Origin: Carettochelys insculpta
Lineage: Eukaryota > Chordata > Testudines > Carettochelyidae
Length of the DNA: 64,000 nucleotides
Direction of reading: 5' to 3'
NCBI RefSeq assembly: GCF_033958435.1
Contig: NC_134147.1
Coordinates: forward strand, 41,472,001 to 41,536,000
The notes under the pieces were generated by a model. It did no database searches. It saw only the letters and a list, made by a program, of their open reading frames with translations, and had not been told where the DNA came from. Shown piece after piece: positions 24,001 through 31,800 of this stretch. Each line of letters starts with the position of its first letter. Within the stretch, counting starts at the first letter, position 1. Both the position numbers and the translations under genes were made by a program.

Positions 24001-26475
24001 TGGGAACCAGGCTGCTGTCTGGTTACCAGCTCTCCACCAGTAGTGCGCTGGTCAGTTTCCTGTTTCCCCGCAAGCTGCTGCCTGGTTCCCAGCTTCCACT
24101 GACTTGTGCTAAATTTGAGTTATGCTAGGTTGCCCAGGAACACAATCTGGGGGACTACTGTAGTTGTAACAGCAAAGATCTACAGTTGGAATCATTACCC
24201 ATCCTGATATACATGTTTGACAAAATACATTAGTATATGCTTGATCACTACACTTTTTTTTTTTTTTGGATAGGAAAATTGTGCAGCCTGCAGCCAACTT
24301 CCCCAAAATATAGAATTTCCTCCATCAGCTAAACTACAGGAAGTCTTGGATTATTTGACTAATAATGCTTCATTGTAAGTCTGCCACTATTCTGATTTCT
24401 TTGATTAATTTTTAAAAATTTGAAGTTTGCAGAATGTTAAGATAAGGTTGTTTTTTTTTTTGTTTTTTTTTTAAAAACTGCGTTTTATCCTGGTAGCTCT
24501 CATGTTTTATGTTTTGTGTTTTTCATATAGGCAAATGAAATCTCCAGCAATCACTGCAACTGTGTATGGGGGGAATAAAACACTCTATTTACAGGTGATC
24601 AGACCTGCTTGCTTTTACTTAGTTAAATGAGTTTCATTTAAGTTTGACTTGGTTCAATTAAAATATTTTTAAAATTTACTTTGCAGACGGTAGCTTCAAT
24701 TGAAGAACGAACAAGGCCAAATCTTTCCAAGACACTGAAAGGTATTTTCTGATTGTTATATGCAGAAGATGAAAACATAAAATAAATCAGAGCTCTGATG
24801 ATTCACAGATCTTGTGCTGTTTTATTTAATGCTTCTGTAGAACAAAGTGCACATTGTGCAATAATAGGAGCACAGTTATTTGTATTATGCAGGTTTGCCC
24901 ACTTTCATGCAACAAATCTTTAAAGTTACATATACATGAAATAAAATTACTATGTGACTAATTGTAGAGAGCTAAACTGGTATCTAAACACTTCAGGGGA
25001 GTGGGCATTCTGTTAAAGACCTGAGAATTTGTGTCCTGGAGCAAAAAAGAATTTAAAAACAGATTAGAGGGACAAATTTGTGAGTTGGAATTCATGTTCA
25101 TATTCAGATTCAACACATTAACATGTCGTATGAACAGAGACACCCATTAGCTCACGCATTACAAGGACTGCTTCCCTTTCTTTAATGCTTGTAATTATCT
25201 CAGACAGGACAATTAATAGTCCCCTACCCCACCTCCCTCTCCTTCAGTTCTATGTATTTGATTTGTCAGCCTTTATTACTATTTATTTATTTGTCCTCTG
25301 TACTTATATATGTCAGTCAGTATTGGAAATGATTGACCTGATGAAGTGGGTCTGTCCCACGAAAGCTCATCACCAAATAAATCATTCTGTTAGTCTTTAA
25401 GTACTATATTTCTGCTGTTTTGTTTTGTTTTGTTGGAGTACAGACTAACTTGGCTACCTCTCCAGTAGCTGATTAGCTCATTTTAAGATATGTGCAAATT
25501 GCTGAATTACCATAAAATTAATGGATTTGAGTGTTTTTTTTTTTTAAATCTGGGATTATTGTGCCCCATTCCTTTCCCCAATGGTTAAATTGGGATTTTT
25601 GTGGAGGAGAAATTATAGGGATTAGCTACCACAAGCCAGTGTAGCTAGCTGTCCGCTTCCATGGAAAGCGCGAAATGACACTTTCAGGGATCAAAGTCGT
25701 CTCCAGTGCTGGTTGTGAAAGGTGAGAAATAACGAAGGTCAACAGGAGAAATGCTCCCATCAACCTACTGCCTTGTAGACAGATGTGGAAGTCGACTGCA
25801 AATCAATCAATTTTTAGCTACACAATTGGCATAGCTAAATTTGTATATCTGTGTTCAAATTCTCTGTCTCGTGTAGACAGCCTCTGTCACCCCCTTTTTC
25901 CATTCCTTCCACTCTTCCTGTTCTTCATTTCATTATGTGTATTCTCTACTAATTCACAAACACTTTTACTTTGAACCTATACGAGGGTAATAACCCACCT
26001 TCTCATTCACTAATTATTGCACTATGGTTAACCTCTTTTCATAGTCAGCTTTGTCATCAGAATTATTTTGGGAAGGAGCCACTGACTCCTTTAGTAGTCA
26101 CGATTATTTGGGCAGATGTCATTAGAAAAATATTTGAGTCGGCAAAGGATGCTGTGAAATGTTTTTTCTTTGTTCTTGACAAACATCTGCTAGTCGTGAT
26201 TTTGGGTGACTAAAAATTGAGATTATAGCTAATGAATTATGTTAAACTGAATTCTGATAGTTTTTTTAAGCCTTTCTAGAACTGTACCTTGGGGGAGGGG
26301 GTGAGAGGGGAGGGTTGTTTGGTTGGTTGGTGGTTTGTAAGCATAGATCTATTGCATGAAACTTCTTTATTTTTTTCTCGTTTCAGAGTTGGGGCTTGTT
26401 GATGGTCAGGAACTGGCAGTTGCTGATATAACTACACCACAGACTATGCTGTTCAAGCTTCATTTTACTACTTAA
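2944..26475 (+). CDS. UBA3: UBA3, NEDD8-activating enzyme E1 catalytic subunit (5' end outside window)
   Basis: Sixteen exons joined at GT-AG borders give one frame of 442 residues from Met 2945 to the TAA at 26473-26475. In this numbering, which matches the short numbering used for human UBA3, I see the nucleotide loop GAGGLG (55-60), the ATP/Mg segment [13 protein letters not shown] (79-91), Arg190 (the residue known to favour NEDD8 over ubiquitin), the zinc pairs C199/C202 and C343/C346, the thioester cysteine C216 in FPMCTIAS, and a C-terminal ubiquitin-fold domain from about 350 that recruits the E2 UBE2M. With NAE1 the enzyme adenylates NEDD8 and carries it as a thioester, feeding cullin neddylation. 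The leading base at 2944 completes a codon from an upstream exon, so the N-terminal lysine-rich residues are missing from the window. No stop or frameshift is seen. Identification is from remembered family sequence and is near certain. Confidence 0.97.
3410..3796. mobile_element. Tigger/pogo-like non-autonomous DNA transposon (387 bp)
   Basis: The ends are CAGTAGAACCTC and GAGGTTCTACTG, inverted and flanked by TA on both sides, the pogo/Tigger target duplication. There is no coding capacity. Confidence 0.8.
3797..4691. other. UBA3 intron, no feature seen
   Basis: Pyrimidine-rich AT-rich intron sequence; open frames here are low-complexity. Confidence 0.5.
4692..4925. mobile_element. GGCT..GTCTACAC MITE, degraded
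   Basis: It starts GGCTACGTCTACACTAGC, the end shared by the PIF/Harbinger-like family in this window. Three octamers (ATGCAAAT or its complement) lie at 4730, 4765 and 4863. The right end is not clear. Confidence 0.6.
5098..5178 (+). CDS. UBA3: UBA3 exon, residues 41-67, GxGxxG nucleotide loop
   Basis: Acceptor CTTTGCAG and donor CTG/GTAATT. It encodes [20 protein letters not shown] and continues to KNL; the glycine loop binds ATP. Confidence 0.97.
5179..6679. other. UBA3 intron, no feature seen
   Basis: AT-rich intron without recognisable repeat, exon or RNA gene. Confidence 0.5.
6680..6988. mobile_element. MITE with 28-bp terminal inverted repeats (309 bp)
   Basis: The left end GGATGTGTCTAGGTTTAGTC pairs with the reverse complement of the right end, GGCTGTGTCTAGATTCAGTC. 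TTA precedes and AAA follows. One octamer is at 6753. Non-coding. Confidence 0.75.
7524..7730 (+). repeat. tRNA-derived SINE (turtle type)
   Basis: A tRNA-like head GGGATAGCTCAATGGTTTGA (A box) and GAGTTCAGTCTGTGAGG (B box) is followed by GGGGGCCATTTAG. The 3' part GACTAGACTCAATTAC...TTCTCTTCCAGGTCTATGAA resembles the CR1-mobilised tail of turtle pol III SINEs. Boundaries are approximate. Confidence 0.82.
7821..7903 (+). CDS. UBA3: UBA3 exon, residues 68-94, ATP/Mg-binding segment
   Basis: Acceptor TTTCCACAG and donor TCG/GTAAGT. It encodes [20 protein letters not shown] and then LNRQFLF. Asp79/Asp81 and the NLNRQ motif are the E1 adenylation signature. Confidence 0.97.
8511..9074. mobile_element. 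hAT-like non-autonomous transposon (564 bp)
   Basis: It begins CAGGGGTGTCAACTCCTGGC and ends GGGAGATCGAGATCCCTG. The flanking 8-bp copies GACTAGAG and GGCTAGAG match at 7 of 8 bases, the hAT target-duplication length. The interior is GC-rich and non-coding. Confidence 0.8.
9590..10052. mobile_element. hAT-like non-autonomous transposon (463 bp)
   Basis: The ends CAGGGATGTTAAAGGTTAA and GATGTTACATTCCTA are roughly inverted. Flanks TGCCCAGG (9582-9589) and TGCCCTGG (10053-10060) match at 7 of 8. The open frames inside are GC-rich shadows. Confidence 0.7.
10216..10287 (+). repeat. Penelope-like terminal fragment
   Basis: TTTCATTGGATCAGTTTCTG and TGAGAGAGACAAGGTTCAAG resemble the terminal sequence of the copy at 51,510. 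It is cut short by the MITE that starts at 10288. Confidence 0.5.
10288..10651. mobile_element. Foldback MITE, GGCT..GTCTACAC family (364 bp)
   Basis: The left end GGCTATGTCTACACTTGGCC pairs with GGCTATATCTACACTTGCCC on the other strand. The inverted arms run on for about 100 bp each, including the AATCAGGGTGATGGGA and CTAATGAAGTGC blocks, so most of the element can fold back. Confidence 0.8.
11173..11386. mobile_element. hAT-like MITE (214 bp)
   Basis: CAGTGGTTTTCAACCTG and CAGGTTCAGAACTGCTG are the ends. Flanks ATTTAGTC and CTTTAGTC match at 7 of 8 bases. Confidence 0.8.
11571..11651 (+). CDS. UBA3: UBA3 exon, residues 95-121
   Basis: Acceptor TTTTTTGCAG and donor ACC/GTATCC. It encodes [20 protein letters not shown] and the following VPNCTVV. 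The donor GTATCC is weaker than the others, but the frame joins perfectly to the next exon. Confidence 0.95.
11652..12736. other. UBA3 intron, no feature seen
   Basis: Ordinary intron sequence without a recognisable repeat. Confidence 0.5.
12737..12780 (+). CDS. UBA3: UBA3 exon, residues 122-136
   Basis: A 44-nt exon between acceptor ATTCAG and donor GAC/GTAAGT, encoding [15 protein letters not shown]. It is too short to show as an open frame and was placed by homology and splice phase. Confidence 0.93.
13066..13130 (+). CDS. UBA3: UBA3 exon, residues 137-158
   Basis: Acceptor TTCTTCTAG and donor CTG/GTAAAG. It encodes [20 protein letters not shown] and then ML, part of the adenylation fold. 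Confidence 0.95.
13131..13835. repeat. UBA3 intron, unclassified interspersed repeat near its end
   Basis: A GC-richer block at about 13,380-13,720 ends with ACCCGAGCAATGCTGGGTCA and TTTGCTAG at 13,799-13,832. A similar end occurs in reverse orientation at about 34,304-34,345, so this is probably one repeat family of unknown class. Confidence 0.4.
13890..14070 (+). repeat. MIR-like SINE tail followed by an (AAT)n-rich stretch
   Basis: AAGGCAAGGGCCATGTCTTT and TAGCGTTCAGAGG resemble the conserved 3' region of MIR/CORE-type SINEs, and the tail runs into AATAATAATAGTAATAAAAG. Confidence 0.4.
14717..14745. repeat. (GA)n(TG)n microsatellite
   Basis: A direct run of AG dinucleotides passing into TGTGTG. 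Confidence 0.95.
14746..15690. other. UBA3 intron, no feature seen
   Basis: No recognisable exon, repeat or RNA gene; AT-rich intron. Confidence 0.45.
15695..16145 (+). repeat. MIR SINE fragment split by another repeat
   Basis: TTTCCTCATCTGTACAATAG with TTTACCTACCTCCATACATG is a MIR 3' region. A GC-richer block (about 15,800-16,100, with CTGGTCAGGCACCC and GCTGGACC motifs) interrupts it, and GCGCTTTGCAGATGTAAAGT looks like the resumed tail. Confidence 0.55.
16469..16959. mobile_element. Tigger/pogo-like non-autonomous DNA transposon (491 bp)
   Basis: The ends CAGTAAACCCTTGATTTAAC and GAGGGTTTACTG are inverted and flanked by TA on both sides. The interior is GC-rich and non-coding. Confidence 0.85.
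17075..17230 (+). CDS. UBA3: UBA3 exon, residues 159-210, NEDD8-selectivity Arg190 and first zinc pair
   Basis: Acceptor TTTTCACAG and donor CAG/GTAACT. It encodes the [20 protein letters not shown] block. Arg190 in GNAR is the known gatekeeper against ubiquitin, and C199/C202 (CIEC) bind structural zinc. Confidence 0.97.
17357..17459 (+). CDS. UBA3: UBA3 exon, residues 211-244, catalytic cysteine
   Basis: Acceptor CATCAG and donor GGAG/GTAACC. It begins [20 protein letters not shown]. The TGT at 17372-17374 is Cys216, which forms the NEDD8 thioester. Confidence 0.97.
17475..17502. repeat. (TTTTA)n microsatellite
   Basis: Five or so tandem ATTTT units just inside the UBA3 intron after the catalytic-cysteine exon. 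Confidence 0.95.
18006..18326. mobile_element. TA-flanked MITE with internal tandem repeats (321 bp)
   Basis: CAGTAGGGTCACAACATG and AATGTTGTGACCTTGCTG are inverted ends with TA duplications. Inside, a GC-rich unit of about 55 bp (GGTGGCTGTAGTGCTTCACA, then GGCAGCTATGGTGTCTCATG, then GGCGGTTACAATGCCTCGTG) repeats three or four times. Confidence 0.75.
18810..19540 (+). mobile_element. Penelope-like retroelement 3' part (GIY-YIG remnant)
   Basis: The plus-strand frame from 18,976 reads [20 protein letters not shown] and [11 protein letters not shown], matching the GIY-YIG endonuclease region of Penelope-like elements (the CxxC and LxxRMNxH pattern), with stops and drift. It ends in the family tail GAAGAAGTGGATCTGTCCCA and TTAGTCTTTAAAGTGCTACA. 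Confidence 0.8.
19725..20090. repeat. Unclassified GC-rich interspersed repeat
   Basis: It starts GGTTGAATCCCTTGTATCCA and includes CATCCTCGGGACCTGACATC, wording that recurs at about 31,256 (GGTTGGACCTCTCTGGTCTG). Probably a DNA transposon relic; its class is not clear. Confidence 0.4.
20527..20640 (+). CDS. UBA3: UBA3 exon, residues 245-282
   Basis: Acceptor TTCCTGTAG and donor CAAG/GTAAGA. It encodes [20 protein letters not shown] and continues to GVTYRLTQ, in the catalytic-cysteine domain. Confidence 0.96.
20816..21073. mobile_element. PIF/Harbinger-like MITE (258 bp)
   Basis: GGTTAAGTCTATATTAGGAA pairs with the complement of the right end, GGGCTTGTTTATACC. CTTA stands on both sides. It is related, in opposite orientation, to the MITE at 59,017 (shared AGGAAGTA.GTTGA and TAGCTAGAAT blocks). 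Confidence 0.75.
21185..21238 (+). CDS. UBA3: UBA3 exon, residues 283-300
   Basis: A 54-nt exon between acceptor CTCTTCAG and donor GCAG/GTACAG, encoding [18 protein letters not shown], where the chain returns to the adenylation fold. Confidence 0.95.
21239..22265. other. UBA3 intron with a GC-rich block
   Basis: Sequence at about 21,590-22,010 is C-rich (repeated CCCCAGCCCC and CCTGC words) and looks like a degenerate tandem or transposon interior. No ends or coding sequence were recognised. Confidence 0.4.
22266..22302 (+). CDS. UBA3: UBA3 exon, residues 301-312
   Basis: A 37-nt micro-exon between acceptor TTTTTCAG and donor AAG/GTAATA, encoding [12 protein letters not shown]. Phase agrees on both sides. 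Confidence 0.93.
22378..22459 (+). CDS. UBA3: UBA3 exon, residues 313-340
   Basis: The acceptor CATTGCAG lies only 75 nt after the previous donor; donor AAG/GTTAGT. It encodes [20 protein letters not shown] and then YTFEAERK. Confidence 0.96.
22729..23012. mobile_element. Foldback MITE with ATA target duplication (284 bp)
   Basis: The left end GGCTGGGTCTACATGGAGCC and the complement of the right end, AGCTGGGTTTACATAGAGCT, match. The arms extend through CATGCTAATGAGCAGCCTCG. ATA is present on both sides. Confidence 0.82.
23706..24160. mobile_element. Tigger/pogo-like MITE, degraded (455 bp)
   Basis: It starts CAGTAAACAATAG after TA and ends GGGGGACTACTG before TA. The right part (AAATTTGAGTTATGCTAGGT) resembles the element at 41,218. 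The interior is GC-rich and non-coding. Confidence 0.55.
24274..24374 (+). CDS. UBA3: UBA3 exon, residues 341-373, second zinc pair
   Basis: A T-rich tract and TAG acceptor, donor CATT/GTAAGT. It opens with [16 protein letters not shown]343/C346 complete the zinc site, and the ubiquitin-fold domain starts soon after. Confidence 0.96.
24531..24594 (+). CDS. UBA3: UBA3 exon, residues 374-395
   Basis: Acceptor TTCATATAG and donor CAG/GTGATC. It encodes [20 protein letters not shown] and then LQ, in the ubiquitin-fold domain that binds the E2. Confidence 0.95.
24687..24741 (+). CDS. UBA3: UBA3 exon, residues 396-413
   Basis: Acceptor ACTTTGCAG and donor AAAG/GTATTT. It encodes [18 protein letters not shown]. 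Confidence 0.95.
24960..25465 (+). mobile_element. Penelope-like 3' end, degraded
   Basis: It has the same order of words as the copy at 18,810: TCTGTTAAAGACCTGAGAAT, TTCATGTTCATATTCAGATT, then GATGAAGTGGGTCTGTCCCA and TTAGTCTTTAAGTACTATAT, ending GTACAGACTAACTTGGCTAC. Confidence 0.75.
25466..26386. other. UBA3 last intron, no feature seen
   Basis: No recognised repeat; a short G-rich tract lies near 26,290. Confidence 0.45.
26387..26475 (+). CDS. UBA3: UBA3 terminal coding exon, residues 414-442 and stop
   Basis: Acceptor CGTTTCAG. It encodes [20 protein letters not shown] and then MLFKLHFTT, with TAA at 26473-26475. The length from Met 2945 equals the usual short-numbered protein. Confidence 0.97.
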
Positions 26476-27190
26476 GACCAATTATAAACTGTACATACAG
26501 CAAGAAAATTCTGCACACCATGTAAAACATGTTGTGCTATATGCGGATGTTAAGAGTAACCTAAAATGTCCCTTTTAAGTACTAGCCTTGCTGGAATCAC
26601 CCTTATATTAGAACTGTCTTTAGACGCCAATATTTGGTGGATGGTATTTGTATAAATGCTCATTAATGTACAGAACTTAATGTACAGTGATAATTTTTTG
26701 GTTTATGTGTTGCTGCTGTTAAAATAATGCCAACACTCCTTCCTACATGTGGACATTTTATGGTAGTCAAAGGAGTTCTCTGCTTGCATTTGAACACTCA
26801 CATCTACAAAAGAATATCCTTTAAGGAGAACAATGATTTTAAATTAAATTTTAGAATCCAAATACATTACCTGTGGGCAGTAGAGTAAAATAAGTATTGA
26901 ATGTTTCCTCCTTTATTTAATACTCATTTTTATTAACCTGCTAAACAGGTATTACATATTGCAGAAGGTTATTTCACTTTGGTTACAAAATATGGCAAGA
27001 CAATGAAATTAAACTAAATGAAGCTCTGTGAATGAGAAGTATTTTTCGTGTATATGTCCAGTAGACTAGTGGCTACTGTACACAATAGTGCAGTCAAATG
27101 CCCACTGATATTCAGAATTGGCGAGTTACATTTGGTTATCGTTGATGCTCTCAAGGTATTTATTAATAAAATATATATAAAGATATCTTG
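26476..27190 (+). other. UBA3: UBA3 3' UTR with polyadenylation signals
   Basis: AT-rich, non-coding sequence directly after the stop. Candidate signals are ATTAAA at 27008-27013 and AATAAA at 27165-27170, the second followed by a GT-rich stretch near 27190. Both ends of use are inferred; transcript data would decide between them. Confidence 0.65.
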
Positions 27191-28199
27191 TTCTGCAGTG
27201 TGTCAGTGGAAATTCAGGACAATATATGACCATAATTAAGAAAAGATAAAAATATAAGGTACCTCCATTTCAGTTAAAACAGCTGTTTGTATTACCTTGA
27301 GTACAAAAGGTGAGAGAGTTTGAGAGTTACTTATGCACAAATGAACTCAAATGCATCTGAAATCTGTCATTGTATTTGATACAGCCCTCCTTTTCTATTC
27401 TTAAAATGTTTTCTCTTCCCAGCTTCTACAGATGTATAATTAGACTGTACTTGAAGACCATCACACTGAAAACACTGACATAAACATGTCCTGCAACATG
27501 TGGCTACATTTACAACCATTTAAAACATTAAAATTAAAGCTGGCTGAAATATTTTTAAAATTCACACCTTCTAATATTGACACCCGTATTTAAATAAGGA
27601 ATAGGCCCAGCTTTCCCTTTTTATCATTCTTAACAGTGAATAGACAAAGCTGTATGCCCTCCTATTAAAGCCTTTTTTGTACTGCTGAGTAAAATAATCA
27701 AATTGCCTGTCTTAATTTTCCTGGCTCTTTTAGAGCAGTGACCCCAGTTTCAGGTATTCAAAAACAGCAGTTAAGTTGTTTAAAAAAAAAATCAGAGCAT
27801 TTTTTTTTTAAACACTGCATTTTGTTTTTGTAGAGGACAGGGCGTTCAGGCATTGTAATATGTCTTTTTTCAAAGTGAGTCCATGTAGTCAGTCCTGTAG
27901 GAATGCAGCTGGCAAAAATACACCTTGCTTGTATTCTTTACTACGGTCTTCCTTGCACCTGCAATTACCAAGTCATTGCAGGTGGCCCGGTGCTGGAAGA
28001 CAGGGTGACCATACAACCAGTGTGACCAGGCAGGACACTTTTTCCCTCGTCAGTGCAGGAGAGGGAGGCAGTGGTTGCATGTACAACCCGAAAGTCCAAA
28101 GTTATTCTTGCACATCTGCGGATACCCACTGTGCACGGAAAGGTAGAGCAGCCGTGGCTGTGAAGGCGGCTCATTGCTGCAGGTAGAGCAGCGAGGGGG
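27191..28199. other. UBA3-TMF1 intergenic DNA
   Basis: AT-rich to about 27,850, then rising GC. I see no coding exon, RNA gene or recognisable repeat, and short open frames here have no familiar sequence. Further UBA3 polyadenylation use (an ATTAAA pair near 27,530) is possible. Confidence 0.5.
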
Positions 28200-28718
28200 A
28201 CACGAGTTTGTCTCTTGAACTGTGCGAATTTGTAGGTAGCCGTTCTATAGCCACGGGCGGTTGTTAACTTTGTTTCCGGGCAGGACTCCAGACGTTGTAT
28301 TGCGAGCTCGGGTCGCTGGCCGGGACACGTACTAAACCAAGGCGAACAGAGACGAAAAATTACGGATGGGGTGGTCTTGAGTGAGAGCGAGGCTACGACC
28401 TTGCTGTCCGCCATGACGCATACCCAGGCGGAACTGTGGCGGGTCTTCGGCTTAGGAGCGAGGCCCGAGGCGGCGGCAAGTGGTTGAGCCCCCGTAGCTC
28501 TGGCGGCAGGGAGATCGGCGATCACGTGACCCCGCCCGGTTGGCTCACTGCGCAGGATTTGTTTGCGACGTGGAAGGGTGCTGCGCGCGCATGCGTGGGG
28601 CCCTCCCTCCCTCCGGCTCGGGGAAGCTGTGGTGTGGGGCTTTCTGACGTGTCTGAGGGACCGGCGCTGCGTTGCCCGCCTGGCCGCGGAGGGCCGGGGC
28701 CCCGCCGGGCGGGCGGGG
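28200..28718 (+). promoter_or_regulatory. TMF1: CpG-island promoter and 5' UTR region of TMF1
   Basis: GC and CpG density jump here and stay high through exon 1. Visible motifs include TCACGTGA at 28522-28529 (E-box of the USF/TFEB class), a GC box CCGCCC just after it, and CGCGCATGCGTG at 28586-28597 (NRF1-like). No TATA box is obvious, as is usual for such housekeeping promoters. The start of transcription cannot be fixed from the sequence, and the end of the island in intron 1 is blurred by a minisatellite. Confidence 0.75.
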
Positions 28719-28860
28719 ATGAGCTGGTTCAACGCTTCCCAGCTCTCCAGCTTCGCTAAGCAGGCGCTGTCGCAGGCCCAGAAATCCATCGACAGGGTGC
28801 TGGACATCCAGGCTGAGGAGAGCCCTTGGGCCGAGGCCGTCACCCCCGACCATGGCGACG
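28719..28860 (+). CDS. TMF1: TMF1 exon 1, residues 1-47
   Basis: The start is chosen because [12 protein letters not shown] is the conserved family N-terminus. The same frame is open upstream to an ATG at 28563, but those codons look like translated CpG island. Donor GACG/GTAGGT. Confidence 0.94.
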
Positions 28861-31800
28861 GTAGGTGGGAGAGCGACCGCGCCCCTCGCCAGGGAGTGGG
28901 CGGGGCAGACAGTGCGGGGCGGTCTCAGGTAGCCTTGCTGTGCCGGGCGGCGCCGCGCCCCTCAGTGGGGGGGTCTGAGCTGGACAGACACCCAGGGGTG
29001 CTCCGAGGTAGTCTCGCTGTGCTGTACCGCGCCTCTCAGTGGGGGGGTCTGAGCTGGATAGACAGCCCCGCGTGCCCTGAGGTAACCCCATTGTTCCTCT
29101 GGTACCGTGCTGCGCCGTGCCCCTCACCGGGGTGTCTGGGTGGGGCAAACAGCTCGGGGCGCCTTGGGGTACCGCTGCTGCTGTCTGGCATCCCCATTCT
29201 GCTGTGCTCCTCACGCAGGTGTCTGAGCTGGGCTGGCAGCACAGAGCACCTTGGAGTAACCCAGCTGTCGCGCTCTGCTGTGCTCCTCACTGCAGTGTTT
29301 GAAAGGGGCCATCAGCGAGGGGCTCCCTGGGGTAACTCGTTGTGCTGTGCCCTTCATGTGCATGTCCAGGCAGGGCGGGCATTGTGGACCATCCTGGGGC
29401 AACCCTGTTGTCTCCTGATGCCCCTCACTAGGGGGTGAGGAGTGGGCAGTATGGGGCTCTATGAGGTAACCCCACTTTCACCTAATACCTCCTGTACCCT
29501 CGTTTGGGGTGTCTGAAAGGGGCAGGCAGTGTGGGATACCTTCTGTCAGTGCACTGGGGTAATTCTGCTGTCCCATGGTACTCTTTGCTGTTTCTCTCAC
29601 CAGTGACTGCAGTAGACAGTGTGGAGAGCTGTGGGGGTAGCCCTGCTGTCTTCTGGTTCCCTGCTCTGGGCCTCACTGGGGATGTCTGCATGGGGCACCT
29701 TTTCTGAGTGTACTGGGGTAATTTCACTGTCCTGGTAGCCACGCTCTGCTGTGCCCACTACCTTGTTTTCTGAACTGGGAAGATAAAGGTGGAGTCCCTG
29801 CTGTCCCCATTACCTACATACTGCTGTGCTTATTGGCTTGATATCTGAATTTGGCAGGAAATGGGGGGAACACGTTGTCTAAACGCACTGGGGTAACACT
29901 GTACTTGACCCCTTATACCCAGGTACTGCTGAGACAAAGGTTCCTCAGAAGGGGCATGGTTCTGTAGGAGAAACAGGGATGAGCAAACTTTTTGTGTTGG
30001 GCCCCCCCAACCTGTCTAATGTAATTCCAACTGACAAATTTTGGTTGTGTTCAAATGGAGGGGGGGGAAAAAAAACAAAAAGCCCTTTCAGTCTAGGTAA
30101 GAAAATAAGTATGAATAATGTAAGAACATTAATTGCTATATCAATGTGAATACACACACGTAAAAACAGTAACGTATATCAACATCTTTAATGAGATGGA
30201 TGAGCCTGACACCCAGCAGCCTATCATGCTGTATCCTGGTTATGAAATTTCATGCCCCACCAAGGGGGCCTGCCCTCCACTTTGTGCACCCCTGTTTTAA
30301 GGTTCTTACAATCCAAGCCCATGGTTTTGAGCCTGTAGTCTGTGGACCCCTGTGCGTCTATCGACAATGTCTAAGGAGTCTGTGAAAGGTAGTTAAAAGT
30401 GGTTTTTAACCTCAGGCTGTTTGAGATTTCCAAAGGGTTCTGCACTTACATTCAAATACTTCTAGGGGGTCCTCAAATGAAAAAAAAGGTTTGAAAACTG
30501 CCGATCTAGGTAGCAGCTCAGAGGCTGTGTGAAGGCCGGGTTCTGCCCACCATTGTTCATACACATAGTGAGTGTAGTTTGAGGGCAGAGTATGACCCTA
30601 AGTATCAGACTTTAATTAAACACAGCCAGTGGGCTGTTTTCCATGCACATGAAAAATGGGGACCTTGGCAGATTCTTCTACAGTGAACTGAGGGATTAAT
30701 TAATGGTAAATGTTCATTTGCTACAAGGCATGTTAACATGCTACATCATCCCTGGAGTGACTAGTTGGCAGAACCGTCTGTTTTCATATTTATTGTTATA
30801 GTGGGGCTGAGGTGGCTGCCTTGAAGACAAGTTCTATTTCTGCCTCTCTTGCAATGCTTTCTGTAGGTTTTTTAAAACTCTGGATTTATGTAGCCCCATT
30901 GGAGTTATTCAGAGCTCTTTGCAAACAATTACTTAATCTTTCTAATATGTTTACCCTATAACAGGTGTCTGACACAAGAGGCTTATTGCTTTCCCCAAAG
31001 ATGTAAAATGGGGAATTGCTGGAACGCATATTTGTCTTTTTTCCTCTGCTCTTATTGATGGTACTCCCAATTTTAAATAATGGATACAATGGCAGTTTTC
31101 AGATCCTTTGCGTTACTTTGTGCATAAATCTTAAGTCATATAGTCAAGAAGTCTGTTAATTCATCTCTTTGTACAATGTGGGTGACAAGTGTGGAGAGAG
31201 AAATGGCTGAGTATTATGGTTTCTCTACAGCTCCTTTGTCAAATTCTGATATGGGTTGGACCTCTCTGGTCTGGCACCATTGGGACCTAAGCGGTCCTGA
31301 ATGAGGGAGTTTGGTGGACCAAGTGAGGTAAATTCTAGCCTGTTACCTGCCAGCCCACGGGGTCTCCTGGGGTCTGTCTACAGACCCAGCTAGGTTCCTC
31401 TCCTGGCCATCACGTTGTGCTGCCAGCCCCAGCCATTCAGCTGCCTGGCTCTGGGCTGCAGGCCAGGTTCCAAGCTCTGCCGCTGCTGGGGTCCCGGCTC
31501 CGCCATCCAACCGTGGGTTCCGCTGCTGGTCACTGGCATCTCGGGGTTCTCTGGTCTGGCAACAGGATGAGTCCTGAATCAGAGAGGTTCAATGTGTATA
31601 GGCATCTCTTTCTGTACTCTGTTTGGGGAAACAGCAACGAAGGGTCCTGTGGCACCTTATAGACTAACAGAAAAGTGAGCATGAGCTTTCGTGAGCACAG
31701 ACTCACTTCTTCAGATGCTGGTCTTGGAAATCTGAAGGGCCAGGTATAAATAAGCCAGAGCAAGGGTGGGGATAACAAGGTTAGCTCAGTCAGCAAGGGT

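Noticed and set aside
27965..28843. 292-codon open frame on the minus strand across the TMF1 promoter
   Set aside because: It is CpG-island sequence with a low stop density, overlaps TMF1 exon 1 antisense, and shows no familiar domain. A divergent transcript is possible, but coding is not supported.
29212..29940. Regular spacing that could suggest a CRISPR-like array
   Set aside because: The units are contiguous, degenerate and 68-97 bp long without conserved short repeats and unique spacers, and the host is a vertebrate.
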